Positions 50,355 to 58,879 of a stretch of DNA of 64,000 nucleotides are shown piece by piece. The notes beneath the pieces are model-generated. The model was not told where the DNA came from. It worked only from the letters and a program-made list of their open reading frames with translations, and ran no database searches. The stretch comes from Kiritimatiellia bacterium (GTDB lineage Bacteria; Verrucomicrobiota; Kiritimatiellia; RFP12; UBA1067), in contig JAQIBS010000137.1 in assembly GCA_027858965.1 (NCBI GenBank), forward strand, positions 62,001 through 126,000, written 5' to 3'. Position numbers and translations under genes: made by a program. The stretch's first letter is position 1. Each line of letters opens with the position of its first letter.

Positions 50355-52905
50355 ACAGGAGACCCGTTTTACCTCACTGGTGATGGCTGTGGTTGAAGAG
50401 ACGGCAACAGCGGCAGATCTTGTCGAATTCCATGCCCTTCTGCATGAACATTCCGAATTTATATTCCAGTATCTGGAGCAGATGCGCATTCACGGAATGA
50501 TGTGTCGTTATGCTGAGGATGCACGTTCCGTTGGTGCTGAAAACAGGAAGACGCGGAAACGCGCGTTCTTGGATGGGTCATGGTGGAGAAGAATAGCGGC
50601 GGTTCTGGTGGCTTCCGCAGTGGTGGCTCTGGCCATGCACTTCAACCCTTTTCTGGAAAAAGCGGAACCCCTTGCTGTGGAAATTGAGAATGGTGATAAG
50701 GTTATGAGTGTGGCTGAACCTCAATCGTCAACTCTGATGTCAGAGAGCATACGTATTGATTTGTCAGATAATAAAGATGCCGATTCTTTGTCTCTTTCAT
50801 CTTCAGAGCAGGAGGAAAAGAGTGTTCCGGCTGCAGATATTCAAACGGATACAGACAACTCTGTGACACAAAGTGTGCCTCAGGTCAAGGAGCTTTCGGG
50901 GGAGCCGGTCTCTGTTGCTCTGGCGGGAGACTCCACGGTTACTGATGATTTTGGATGGGGAGGCGCTCTCAGTGATTTTCTTCCGGCAGGTGTGAGCGTC
51001 AATAACAGAGCTATCGGTGGGTACAGCACTAAGAGTTTCATCGATCAGGGGTATTGGGACTCCACCGTTGACCTTGATTGCGATTACGTTTTTATTCAGT
51101 TCGGACATAACGACCAGAAGCTTAACGATACAATCCGGGGAACTTATCCCGCTGAAAGCCGGCCATTAGGGATAAACGATCGTTCTTACGACCTGTTTAG
51201 GGCAAATCTAACGAAGATGGTGGATGATGTGCGCGCGGAGGGTGGTGTGCCCGTTCTGATCACACCGTTGGCCCGGAGGGGACGCGTTGCCGATATCAAC
51301 GGAGTTCTGCAGTTTCAGAATGACGTGGTGGCAACGGACAACGCTGATCTCCTGGGCAACTGCTACTCACTGCTTGACTATGCCGATGCGGCTAAAGCTG
51401 TGGCAGAGCTGAAAAGAGTTCCTCTTATCGATTTGAACCAGTTGAGTCTGGATCTCTATAACCGGATGCTTGCTGATGGGGAGGATATCACAGCATTAGG
51501 ACCGGATGGCGATAACACTCACCTCAACACCATTGGAGCAATGGCTATAGCCAAATTGATAGCCGATGCAATCCCTGAAGTACTTCCTGACAGCCCACTA
51601 TGGCCACCACCGCCGGTTATTGATAATTATTTGCTGATTTTTACAAATGAGCTTGATTCGGCCTCGGACTACGGTTCACTCACTGTATTACCTAATGCTA
51701 CAGCGGATAACCCCTGCGGAAACACCTCCGACCTAGATGAAAAACCAAAAGCAGTTCAGGTTCAAACGCTGATTACAAGTGCGGGTGCTGCGAGTGTCAG
51801 TTTTATGTCGGCGGCTGTTTGCAACCCCTCTATACTGCATGGCATAGGCACCATTAACTGGTCAACCGAGATCAGAAAAGCTCCTGACGGTTACAATGAC
51901 ACGCCTCTCTGCCCGGCCCTGTGGCAGAGAGGCAAATTATATGTATATGTCGGAGGTAACATCATCGGTGGCGATTTGGCCCCGAATGTTTTTAGGGAAA
52001 CTACCGAAACCTATTCACAGGTTAAACTAGAGGGAGCTGAAGCCTGTCATTTTGAGAGTTATGATCTGAATTCCGCTTCTGTACAACCGCCCCTGACAAA
52101 CAGTGGCGATCACCCGGATTTCTCCAACAATGGAGACTCCATCACTTTTGGATATATTGCCAGCGCGGGAACCGGCAGCACAGGCTATGAGCGCCGAACA
52201 GCAATCAGAAAGAGCCGGATAACCGTAGCTAAATACTCTCCTCTGCGCATAACCACCCATTATGGCCATGGAGCGGATGCGGGAACCGACGAGTACAACA
52301 AAACAACCAATCTGGGTGACAGTGTCGTTCTGACTGCGCGTTGGAGCCCTAACACCAATCCTGCTTTCAACCGCCATGAGCAGATTGTCTTGCGCTTTGA
52401 TCTATCCGACATCGCCGACTTCACAATTATTGATGCCTCTTTGAATTTGGTCAAATACCGCGATCACGAGACGGGTGTTCAAATGGATCTTTATGGCATC
52501 ATCGATGGCAAACCGGGTGATGCACTGGAGGACTGGTCCGAAGGAACGCTGACTTATGCCAATGCGCCGTGGCTGAATCAAGACAACTCTTTTGACAACA
52601 CAGACCTGAAAACGGAGTCGATAGTTAAACTTGACGAAAATTTCCCCACTGTGGGAGATTCAGGAGATACAATGTCCTCCCAAACTATGGATCTGCTTGA
52701 TTTTATCAGGAGTGACAAAAACCAGCTGGTCACATTTATTCTGACGCGAGAAGATATGATCGAGTCGGCGCAGGAAAAGTTTGCGTCAAAAGAGACAACG
52801 CAATTAGAGGATGGAGGCGGAACAGGGCGTGCGGGAGATTTCGCCCCGAGTCTGATTCTCAATCTGAAATTCTCACCTGACGGCACAATTTTCATTATAA
52901 AGTAA
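50341..52905 (+). CDS. Membrane anti-sigma-like protein fused to SGNH esterase and DNRLRE domain
   Basis: 854 aa from the ATG at 50341 (GGAGG upstream, inside the sigma gene's end). Residues 1-65 (ETRFTSLVMAVVEETATAADLVEFHALLHEHSEFIFQYLEQMRIHG) look like the cytoplasmic helical part of Planctomycete anti-sigma/FecR-type proteins. One TM at ~84-99 (RIAAVLVASAVVALAM) and an acidic Ser-rich linker to ~188 follow. The SGNH hydrolase (~190-420) has VALAGDSTV (nucleophile Ser198), FIQFGHNDQK and DNTHLN, with GTYPAESRPLGI typical of rhamnogalacturonan acetylesterase. Then comes a beta domain and a DNRLRE domain (~620-845), homologous to the whole next protein. It ends GTIFIIK. Suggested role: a surface enzyme/sensor controlling the sigma factor, recalling RsgI of Clostridium thermocellum. 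Confidence 0.8.
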   Translation: MGIAEQETRFTSLVMAVVEETATAADLVEFHALLHEHSEFIFQYLEQMRIHGMMCRYAEDARSVGAENRKTRKRAFLDGSWWRRIAAVLVASAVVALAMHFNPFLEKAEPLAVEIENGDKVMSVAEPQSSTLMSESIRIDLSDNKDADSLSLSSSEQEEKSVPAADIQTDTDNSVTQSVPQVKELSGEPVSVALAGDSTVTDDFGWGGALSDFLPAGVSVNNRAIGGYSTKSFIDQGYWDSTVDLDCDYVFIQFGHNDQKLNDTIRGTYPAESRPLGINDRSYDLFRANLTKMVDDVRAEGGVPVLITPLARRGRVADINGVLQFQNDVVATDNADLLGNCYSLLDYADAAKAVAELKRVPLIDLNQLSLDLYNRMLADGEDITALGPDGDNTHLNTIGAMAIAKLIADAIPEVLPDSPLWPPPPVIDNYLLIFTNELDSASDYGSLTVLPNATADNPCGNTSDLDEKPKAVQVQTLITSAGAASVSFMSAAVCNPSILHGIGTINWSTEIRKAPDGYNDTPLCPALWQRGKLYVYVGGNIIGGDLAPNVFRETTETYSQVKLEGAEACHFESYDLNSASVQPPLTNSGDHPDFSNNGDSITFGYIASAGTGSTGYERRTAIRKSRITVAKYSPLRITTHYGHGADAGTDEYNKTTNLGDSVVLTARWSPNTNPAFNRHEQIVLRFDLSDIADFTIIDASLNLVKYRDHETGVQMDLYGIIDGKPGDALEDWSEGTLTYANAPWLNQDNSFDNTDLKTESIVKLDENFPTVGDSGDTMSSQTMDLLDFIRSDKNQLVTFILTREDMIESAQEKFASKETTQLEDGGGTGRAGDFAPSLILNLKFSPDGTIFIIK

Positions 52906-52927
52906 GAAACAAAAAGGAGTAAAAACC

Positions 52928-54250
52928 ATGAAACAAACAATAAGAACAAGCTGGATTGCGACAGTATTACTGACCCTCTCAGCATATGGTGGCACAGCGC
53001 TAACCTTCACTAACGAACTGGATTATGCCGCAGATTATGGTCCGATTACCGTACTGCCTGGAGCAACTGCATCAAATCCCAGCTTTGGTACCTCCGATAT
53101 AGGTGGAACCCCGAATGAGATTCAAATTCGAACGATAATCACAAGTGCTGGTGTCGCATATTTCAGTTTTGAGTCGGCCGCCACCTGCGACCCTGTAAAT
53201 TTCGGTGGAATCAGCACGGTTGACTGGTCAACCGATATAAAGAAGGATGGTTCTTATGCAGGTGATGTCATTCTTGTCCCTGCTCTCTGGCAGAATGAAA
53301 CTCTTTACATGTATATCGGTAATGAAGTCGTTGGCGGTGAAAGCACTGATTTTTTCAGAAACACGGCCACAACCTATTTAACCACAGCGATAATGGACGC
53401 CAAATCCTCCGATTTCGAGAAATATGATTTAACGAATGTTTTCTCGACACATAGTGGTGATAATCCTGATTTTTCCGACAAAGGCTCAGCCATTACCTTA
53501 GGATACATAACTTCAGTAGGGACAGGCGGCAGCGCAGGAGTTGACAGACGTTCTAAGATTACAAATGGAAAAATAACTATCAATGATTTCTATCCGCTCA
53601 ATATCTCAACTGGCTTTGGCAATGGGGCGGACGCTCAGACTGAGGAATATGTCAAAGATGCTAATTATGGATCTTCCGTCTCATTGGGTGCAAGGTGGGC
53701 TCCAACCACCCCTCGTCAATCGCATATTGTCTTGCGCTTTGATCTGTCCCAGGCCAATAAAGCCACCATTACCAATGCGTCGCTGAATCTGATTAAGTAT
53801 CGTGATGATTCTCAAGGGCACATGGATCTCTATGGCGTTATCAATGGCCAACCAGGCGATGCATTGCAAGACTGGTCCGAAGAAACCTTGACATATAACA
53901 ATGCACCGTGGTTAGAGCAGGATACATCAGTGCCATATGACGACACGGATCTGATTACTTCATCAGTGGTTGAAATTGACGAAGCTTTTCCGACGACGGG
54001 AGTCGAAGGCGATATTAAATCGTCTCAATCTGAGGATCTGCTAACCTTTATCCAAAGCGATACAAACGGACTTGTTACCTTTATTTTAACTCGAGAAGAT
54101 ACGATCGAGAACGGCGTAGAAGTGTTCGCATCAAAAGAGGCGATGGGATTGGAGAGCGACGCAGGAACCGATCCTGAGGGCACCTTTGCACCAAAACTTG
54201 TTCTCGGCCTGAAGTTCGTCGTCAAAGGAACGATAATTTTAATTGAGTGA
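52928..54250 (+). CDS. Secreted beta-domain/DNRLRE protein, homologous to the fusion's C-terminal half
   Basis: 440 aa; AAAAAGGAG RBS; signal MKQTIRTSWIATVLLTLSAYGGTA. The mature part aligns end to end with residues ~435-854 of the preceding protein: LTFTNELDYAADYGPITVLPGATA, SAGVAYFSFESAATCDP, GNGADAQTEEYVKDANYGSSVSLGARWAP, IVLRFDLSQ, GQPGDALQDWSEETLTYNNAPW, LVTFILTREDTIENG. It therefore arose by duplication of the binding half. It ends GTIILIE. Probably a polysaccharide-binding surface protein co-transcribed with the sigma and esterase genes (22 bp gap) and followed by a strong terminator. Confidence 0.78.
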   Translation: MKQTIRTSWIATVLLTLSAYGGTALTFTNELDYAADYGPITVLPGATASNPSFGTSDIGGTPNEIQIRTIITSAGVAYFSFESAATCDPVNFGGISTVDWSTDIKKDGSYAGDVILVPALWQNETLYMYIGNEVVGGESTDFFRNTATTYLTTAIMDAKSSDFEKYDLTNVFSTHSGDNPDFSDKGSAITLGYITSVGTGGSAGVDRRSKITNGKITINDFYPLNISTGFGNGADAQTEEYVKDANYGSSVSLGARWAPTTPRQSHIVLRFDLSQANKATITNASLNLIKYRDDSQGHMDLYGVINGQPGDALQDWSEETLTYNNAPWLEQDTSVPYDDTDLITSSVVEIDEAFPTTGVEGDIKSSQSEDLLTFIQSDTNGLVTFILTREDTIENGVEVFASKEAMGLESDAGTDPEGTFAPKLVLGLKFVVKGTIILIE

Positions 54251-54281
54251 AACCGGCGGTACCTTCTTCTTGTCTTCACAA

Positions 54282-54322
54282 AACGCCGCAGCTTTTTTAT
54301 CTAAAGCTGCGGCGTTATTTTT
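54282..54322 (+). terminator. Rho-independent terminator
   Basis: AACGCCGCAGCTTT-loop-AAAGCTGCGGCGTT, a perfect 14-bp stem, followed by ATTTTT. Ends the sigma/anti-sigma/secreted-protein operon. Confidence 0.93.
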
Positions 54323-54444
54323 GAAAACTATTTTGAGGGTTGACATTTTTCACACACCATAGCATAGTAAATACCAAACATGTGTACTGGCCAGGTTGTC
54401 GGTCAACCCTCTAGGATGAAAATGTAATTTAAACAGAATTTATC

Positions 54445-54755
54445 ATGTGTATTCACCGTATTGGGAATCCTTTCTCTAGTCTATACCGCAGATGCCGGTT
54501 TGATCTACTATGATGGACAGGAAAGCGGCAGTGCCTACTCAAGCACAACCTATGATTCCACAGGGCTGATACACCATGGCCAACGGTGTTTCACTCCCTG
54601 TAACCGGTGGCAAAAGGACAGCCCCCGGTGTCGATATATTAGATCCGGACACCCTCTCTCTGGGGGACGGCCCGGGCTCCGTCTGGGATCAGAAAGGGCT
54701 TTACGACAGTGCGTCGGGACTGATCGGCGGCGGCACTGTGATTACCATCCGATAA
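54445..54755 (+). pseudogene. Remnant of a secreted protein with the GTxxxIx C-terminal tail
   Basis: One frame gives a signal-peptide-like FTVLGILSLVYTADAGLIYYDGQESGSAYSSTTYDSTGL, the usual beginning of PVC secreted proteins. The sequence then shifts to a frame (ATG at 54576) reading VSLPVTGGKRTAPGVDILDP...DSASGLIGGGTVITIR and stopping at 54755. The middle is missing, no good start codon or SD is present, and the halves are out of frame, so it is a deletion remnant. The tail GTVITIR fits the C-terminal pattern of the intact secreted proteins nearby. The rest of 54756-54925 shows nothing recognisable. Confidence 0.6.
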
Positions 54756-54925
54756 AGCTGGTTGGTGCTAGATCTGCATGAGTCAACAACGCTTCGCGGT
54801 TCATAGAAGAGAATGTGGAGAATTTTGTGGGTAGACCGTCTGAGCTCATGGAACTCGGCTACAGAAAAAAGGCTTGCAATGCTGTAAATGCTGTAGGTGA
54901 GGTCCGTGACCTCGCTGAGATGTCG

Positions 54926-57025
54926 CTAATGGTTTCGCGCTACCCATCTTGATGCGCCGGATTTCAGGATGAATCCGTCGGGCATGGAGTAATCCTCAGG
55001 GCTGAAATTGACGGTCACGCGAATGCCATTGGCAAAGGATGTCTGCTGCACGGCCCGGTCGGCAGTCAGAATCCGGTGATCGATCATTTCTGCCTGAGCC
55101 GTGAGTTTTGAAACAGGTTCAGCGACACGGTAACTGGCAAATATCCGTTCGCGGAACTCAGCCCAGTTGTCCGGTGTCACAACGTACATGGGCGGTACAC
55201 CATATAGCGCATTGAACAGGTCCCGCTTGCCCCAGAGCGCTGGCAGTTTGTTGTTGTAATCACCCCAATACCAGTACGACACGATGCAGTCATGGTAGAC
55301 GAGTTGAAACAACGGCAATCGGTATGATTCGCCAGTTTGGTATTTGGCGACTTTTGCGGGAACCTTGTCCCAGATTCGGGTCATGTTGCGTCCCGCATCG
55401 GGAACCCGGCAGACAATCAGACTGAGCATGCCCTCAAAATAATCGCACATCGGCACGAACGCTTCGTGACCTGTCTCGGAACCGAATACCAGATTGAACT
55501 CTTTCGCTGGCAAAGCCAGCAGATCCGCCTTGAATGCACGACTCTCCGAGCGTGTGGTCGGGTGCGACGGGGACCAGCACTCCGACCAGGACGAGCATGC
55601 GGTGACGTCGATAAAGCGACAGCTATACGGCTTGGTTTTCAGCTCTTCCGCAATCCGTTTCCGTGCGTAGGGAATTGCCTGACGATCACAAAGCTGAGTG
55701 CAGCTGATCCAGGAGCTGGTTTTTCCATTGATGAGGGTTGGTTTTTTCAGCGGGACCTTCCAGCCAAGGGCAGGTTTTCCATTGCGGTCGATCCGCAAGT
55801 CCTGCGGAAAAGCTTCCTTCGGCCACTCGTTTTTGATGGCGGTCAGATTGTCGTACTGCTCTGGATCCATCACATCCTGATAGATGTCATACCTGCTGGA
55901 CAAGGTTCCATCAATCGCATTGATCTCTTTCAAGTGCGCCGCATCCGCACCCGCGCCGATCAGCAACCGATCCATGCCGTTGGTGCGCATGTCCCGGTAG
56001 ATCGCCAACTGGGAGTCCATGAACTGCTGCGTCGCAGGCGACGGCCGATAGTTTCCGGTGGCTTCATCGTATATGTTCTGATGCTTGCCGAGAAACTCAC
56101 CGGAGAACACCCAGATATTCGCCGCGCCGAAAAGCTTTTTGAGACGTTTGCTCCTGGCCGGATTCTGCTTGAGCTTTTCAGCGAAGGGCACGACAAGGCC
56201 CAGCTTCTGCGCATGGCGGCGGTAACGCTTGCAGATTGCCACGTGTCCTCCGCCGTCAAAAAATACGAAACGGACCCGCCGGGCATAGCCGAACCGGCCA
56301 CGGTCCGCGCCCCACACCTGACGGACAGTCAGCAGTTTGCCACCTGCCGTTGTTCCTGCGCGACCGGTCGTCATATCTCCCTTCACTCGCAGCAAGTCGA
56401 TGCCGGAGTTATCCGGCGTTTCATTAATCGCCATGTATGCTGCATTACCGCTTGCTTCTCCAGAGGGCATGATCTTATCTTCCATGGCTGCAAAAAATGC
56501 CATTGTGATGCCGTGGCCACTGTAATACTTGCGTAATCCCAAGGGAGGGTCTGAGACCTCTGCCGGGTAGGAGATGCCTTCACCGACCGGAACGATGACC
56601 CTGTCGCCCGGTGCGGACTCGAAGGCGGCGGGAAAAAAGATCGGTGTGCGGATCTCATTCTCGGCTGGCCCGAGAAGGTCGACGGTGAACTCCGGTGTGT
56701 CCTGTTCAAGGGTGATCACCGTGCGGTACCCTTGCGGGTGCTGAGGGAGAAGCAGATTGAATGAGGCGGAATTTTTTGACAGTTTGAACCCCGATGTTTT
56801 GATTCCGGAACTTGCCTGTTTCCAGGTGCGCATGGTGCGTTTGTCAAGCACATCGAAACGCGCGCCGGTTCCCGGATGTGCATCCGTAGCGAACGAAATT
56901 CGCAGATACTCGTTTTCCAGAACAGCTGGGGAAGAGTGACTGGCCTGTTCCTGCCCCAGAACCATGGAGCACAATACCAGCATGCTGTTGGCGAGCACAG
57001 CGGTTTTGGAAATTACCTGTTTCAT
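54926..57025 (-). CDS. Putative secreted glycoside hydrolase (GH101/GH129-clan- or DUF5696-like)
   Basis: 699 aa. The ATG at 57025 replaces the TTG at 57031; AAAGGGTG upstream; signal MKQVISKTAVLANSMLVLCSMVLGQ. An N-terminal beta-sandwich (~30-290; VLENEYLRISFATDAHPGTGARFDVLDKRT) precedes a TIM-barrel-like region (~310-620). This region has MDRLLIGAGADAAHLKEIN, DIYQDVMDPEQY, CRFIDVTACSSWSECWSPSHP and FNLVFGSETGHEAFVPMCDYFEG; the acidic residues in FIDVTA and SETGHE could be catalytic. This resembles large bacterial glycosidases annotated DUF5696 or near GH101/129, an assignment by eye. It shares strand and probably regulator with the next gene upstream (57124). Confidence 0.55.
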   Translation of the reverse strand: MKQVISKTAVLANSMLVLCSMVLGQEQASHSSPAVLENEYLRISFATDAHPGTGARFDVLDKRTMRTWKQASSGIKTSGFKLSKNSASFNLLLPQHPQGYRTVITLEQDTPEFTVDLLGPAENEIRTPIFFPAAFESAPGDRVIVPVGEGISYPAEVSDPPLGLRKYYSGHGITMAFFAAMEDKIMPSGEASGNAAYMAINETPDNSGIDLLRVKGDMTTGRAGTTAGGKLLTVRQVWGADRGRFGYARRVRFVFFDGGGHVAICKRYRRHAQKLGLVVPFAEKLKQNPARSKRLKKLFGAANIWVFSGEFLGKHQNIYDEATGNYRPSPATQQFMDSQLAIYRDMRTNGMDRLLIGAGADAAHLKEINAIDGTLSSRYDIYQDVMDPEQYDNLTAIKNEWPKEAFPQDLRIDRNGKPALGWKVPLKKPTLINGKTSSWISCTQLCDRQAIPYARKRIAEELKTKPYSCRFIDVTACSSWSECWSPSHPTTRSESRAFKADLLALPAKEFNLVFGSETGHEAFVPMCDYFEGMLSLIVCRVPDAGRNMTRIWDKVPAKVAKYQTGESYRLPLFQLVYHDCIVSYWYWGDYNNKLPALWGKRDLFNALYGVPPMYVVTPDNWAEFRERIFASYRVAEPVSKLTAQAEMIDHRILTADRAVQQTSFANGIRVTVNFSPEDYSMPDGFILKSGASRWVARNH

Positions 57026-57123
57026 ACGCAAATCACCCTTTCAGGTTTGTTTGATTGCTGAATCATCTCAACGAAACGGCAATGCGCCCTCAGAAGGAGG
57101 TGTGGCAAGTTATTGATTTCGGC

Positions 57124-58725
57124 TCACAAAATACTGATAATAGTACCTGTTTCCCTTACAGACACTACGGCAAACCAGCCGATATAGCCATCAGCAGCAA
57201 TCGGTGCCAACGGAGCAGAGGTGCTGACCGCCTCTGAAAGACCGTCTGTTGTGCCGACCACAGACCACGTGCCGGTGGCGTTACGACGGTAAAGCCGGAT
57301 TTCATCTGAGGACAACACAGAACGACGGTCGTGCCGAATACGCAGGCTCACTGTTCCGAATGAGGTGGTCATGGGGAGCTTCCATACACCCAGAACCTGA
57401 TAGCCTGAATTTGAGGGAAGCCCTGCCGGTATATCTTCGCGATCAGTCGCGTAGAGTTCCCCGCGCAGGTAGTCAGTACCTGTGGTATCGGTGAATGAGA
57501 GATGGATGCTGTTCACCAAGTCGTTCTCTGCTTCATCAGGGCCATCTCCCTGGCCACGTTCGAGGGCAGAGGTGGCGCTGATATAGGCCCGTGGGTAACG
57601 TAAGCGCCCTTTGTTCACCGCATACCAGCCGTTCGTGCCTTCGGTGCCATTGGCAATTGAGTTTTCCGCCTTGTAAAAATCGGTCATATTCAGGTCGCGT
57701 GGTGTGCCCTCTCCGTCTGCGACGATAAGCCCGTTATTGTGAACATAGTTGGGAGCAGCGAGAGAAACGATATCAAAGTCACCCCATCCCTGCAGGAGGC
57801 CTATGCCCGCCGCTTCCCCGCGAATCACCAGAGTCGATTGATTGTACATCTTGACCGTGCCGCTGCGACACTGCATCTCTCCGCAGCCACTGGCTCCGAC
57901 CGTCAGGTGGGAGCCGTTCCCTAGTCCAGATCCGATTGACACTGTGCCGCCTGCGTTGGTATAAACCCCGCAAGCCCCGCTTTCAAGACCGATTGTCAGA
58001 AAACCGTATAATTTAAGCGTTCCACCCTCTTGAGAGACCATCCCGGTGCCGGACTCTCCAATCCGCAGATCGCCGGTGCCAGCTCCGCTACTATTTTCGT
58101 ACAGAGTCAGCGTGGTATTATCCAGATGAAACGAACCCTGCGTCCCTGCCCCGATGCCAATTCTAGCAATGCCAAAAACTGCAGCAGCACTGTCGGTCCA
58201 GGACACCGATCCACTGGCCCCGTTGGTAACACCAACCATTATTGAGCCCCACGTCACTGAGACTCCATTGCTCATGAGCATTGTGCCTTGAGCATCAGCG
58301 CTGTCATTACCGACCCGGATATCTCCGTTCCCGCCTGAACTGCTGCCGACCACGACTCTTCCGCCATCGACCAGTAACTTGCCACGTGCTTTGTCACCCA
58401 CATTCAAGTACGCTGAATTAGTCATGGCTCCCGCGAGTCGCACCGAGGCATAATAATCCTTGTCTGGCACAATCCCCTCGCCCAGGGCGATCCCGTTAAC
58501 GAGAACGGCCTCGCCAGTCTCGATACGTACAGGAGAGGACTCATACGTTCGCGTGATTCCAACGGAGGATCCCGCTGTCGGCAGTGATCCCCCGGTCCAG
58601 TTCGCAGGCGTGTGCCAATACTCATCCGCAGGAGGATCCACAAACCATATATCCGATGCGAACAGCGTCAGCGGCAGAATGAAGCTGATCAGGGTCAATA
58701 CGGTTATAAACAATTTATTTTTCAT
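57124..58725 (-). CDS. Secreted beta-solenoid repeat protein with GTxxxIx tail
   Basis: 533 aa; RBS AAGGAAA; signal MKNKLFITVLTLISFILPLTLFAS. The body (~30-350) consists of short Gly/Ser/Thr-rich beta repeats with recurring LRIGESGTG, IRVGNDS and LTVGASGCG units, as in autotransporter-associated or pectate-lyase-like solenoids, beginning with a typical WFVDPPADEYWHTPANWTGGSLP start. A C-terminal sandwich (~390-525) ends in ETGTIISIL, the shared tail. Probably a surface or secreted structural or binding protein. It is divergent from the XylR-like regulator at 58880, with an operator-promoter between them. Confidence 0.78.
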   Translation of the reverse strand: MKNKLFITVLTLISFILPLTLFASDIWFVDPPADEYWHTPANWTGGSLPTAGSSVGITRTYESSPVRIETGEAVLVNGIALGEGIVPDKDYYASVRLAGAMTNSAYLNVGDKARGKLLVDGGRVVVGSSSGGNGDIRVGNDSADAQGTMLMSNGVSVTWGSIMVGVTNGASGSVSWTDSAAAVFGIARIGIGAGTQGSFHLDNTTLTLYENSSGAGTGDLRIGESGTGMVSQEGGTLKLYGFLTIGLESGACGVYTNAGGTVSIGSGLGNGSHLTVGASGCGEMQCRSGTVKMYNQSTLVIRGEAAGIGLLQGWGDFDIVSLAAPNYVHNNGLIVADGEGTPRDLNMTDFYKAENSIANGTEGTNGWYAVNKGRLRYPRAYISATSALERGQGDGPDEAENDLVNSIHLSFTDTTGTDYLRGELYATDREDIPAGLPSNSGYQVLGVWKLPMTTSFGTVSLRIRHDRRSVLSSDEIRLYRRNATGTWSVVGTTDGLSEAVSTSAPLAPIAADGYIGWFAVVSVRETGTIISIL

Positions 58726-58769
58726 CTTTCAATTTCCTTTATTTGATACCAATTTCAAGTAACACCCTG

Positions 58770-58835
58770 ATCATACAATCAAATCGATTATTCCAGAAGC
58801 CCAGTTTTGCGTCTTTTATTCATCATAATAACGAA
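58770..58835 (-). promoter_or_regulatory. Candidate XylR-2 operator-promoter for the 57124 gene
   Basis: On the minus strand: TTCGTTAT (58835-58828) and GACGCAAA (58813-58806) start 22 bp apart, then 7 bp, -35 TTCTGG (58798-58793), a 17-bp spacer and -10 TATGAT (58775-58770). Half-site similarity is weaker than at sites A/B (CG core with flanking T/A), but spacing is identical to both. Confidence 0.55.
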
Positions 58836-58879
58836 CAATCTTCTAGCAGTCACCATAAGCATTATGTTATAAAGTGGTT

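Noticed and set aside
55337-56536. 399-aa plus-strand ORF
   Set aside because: Antisense to the well-supported 54926-57025 gene; no domain pattern, no RBS, low-complexity composition typical of a shadow frame.
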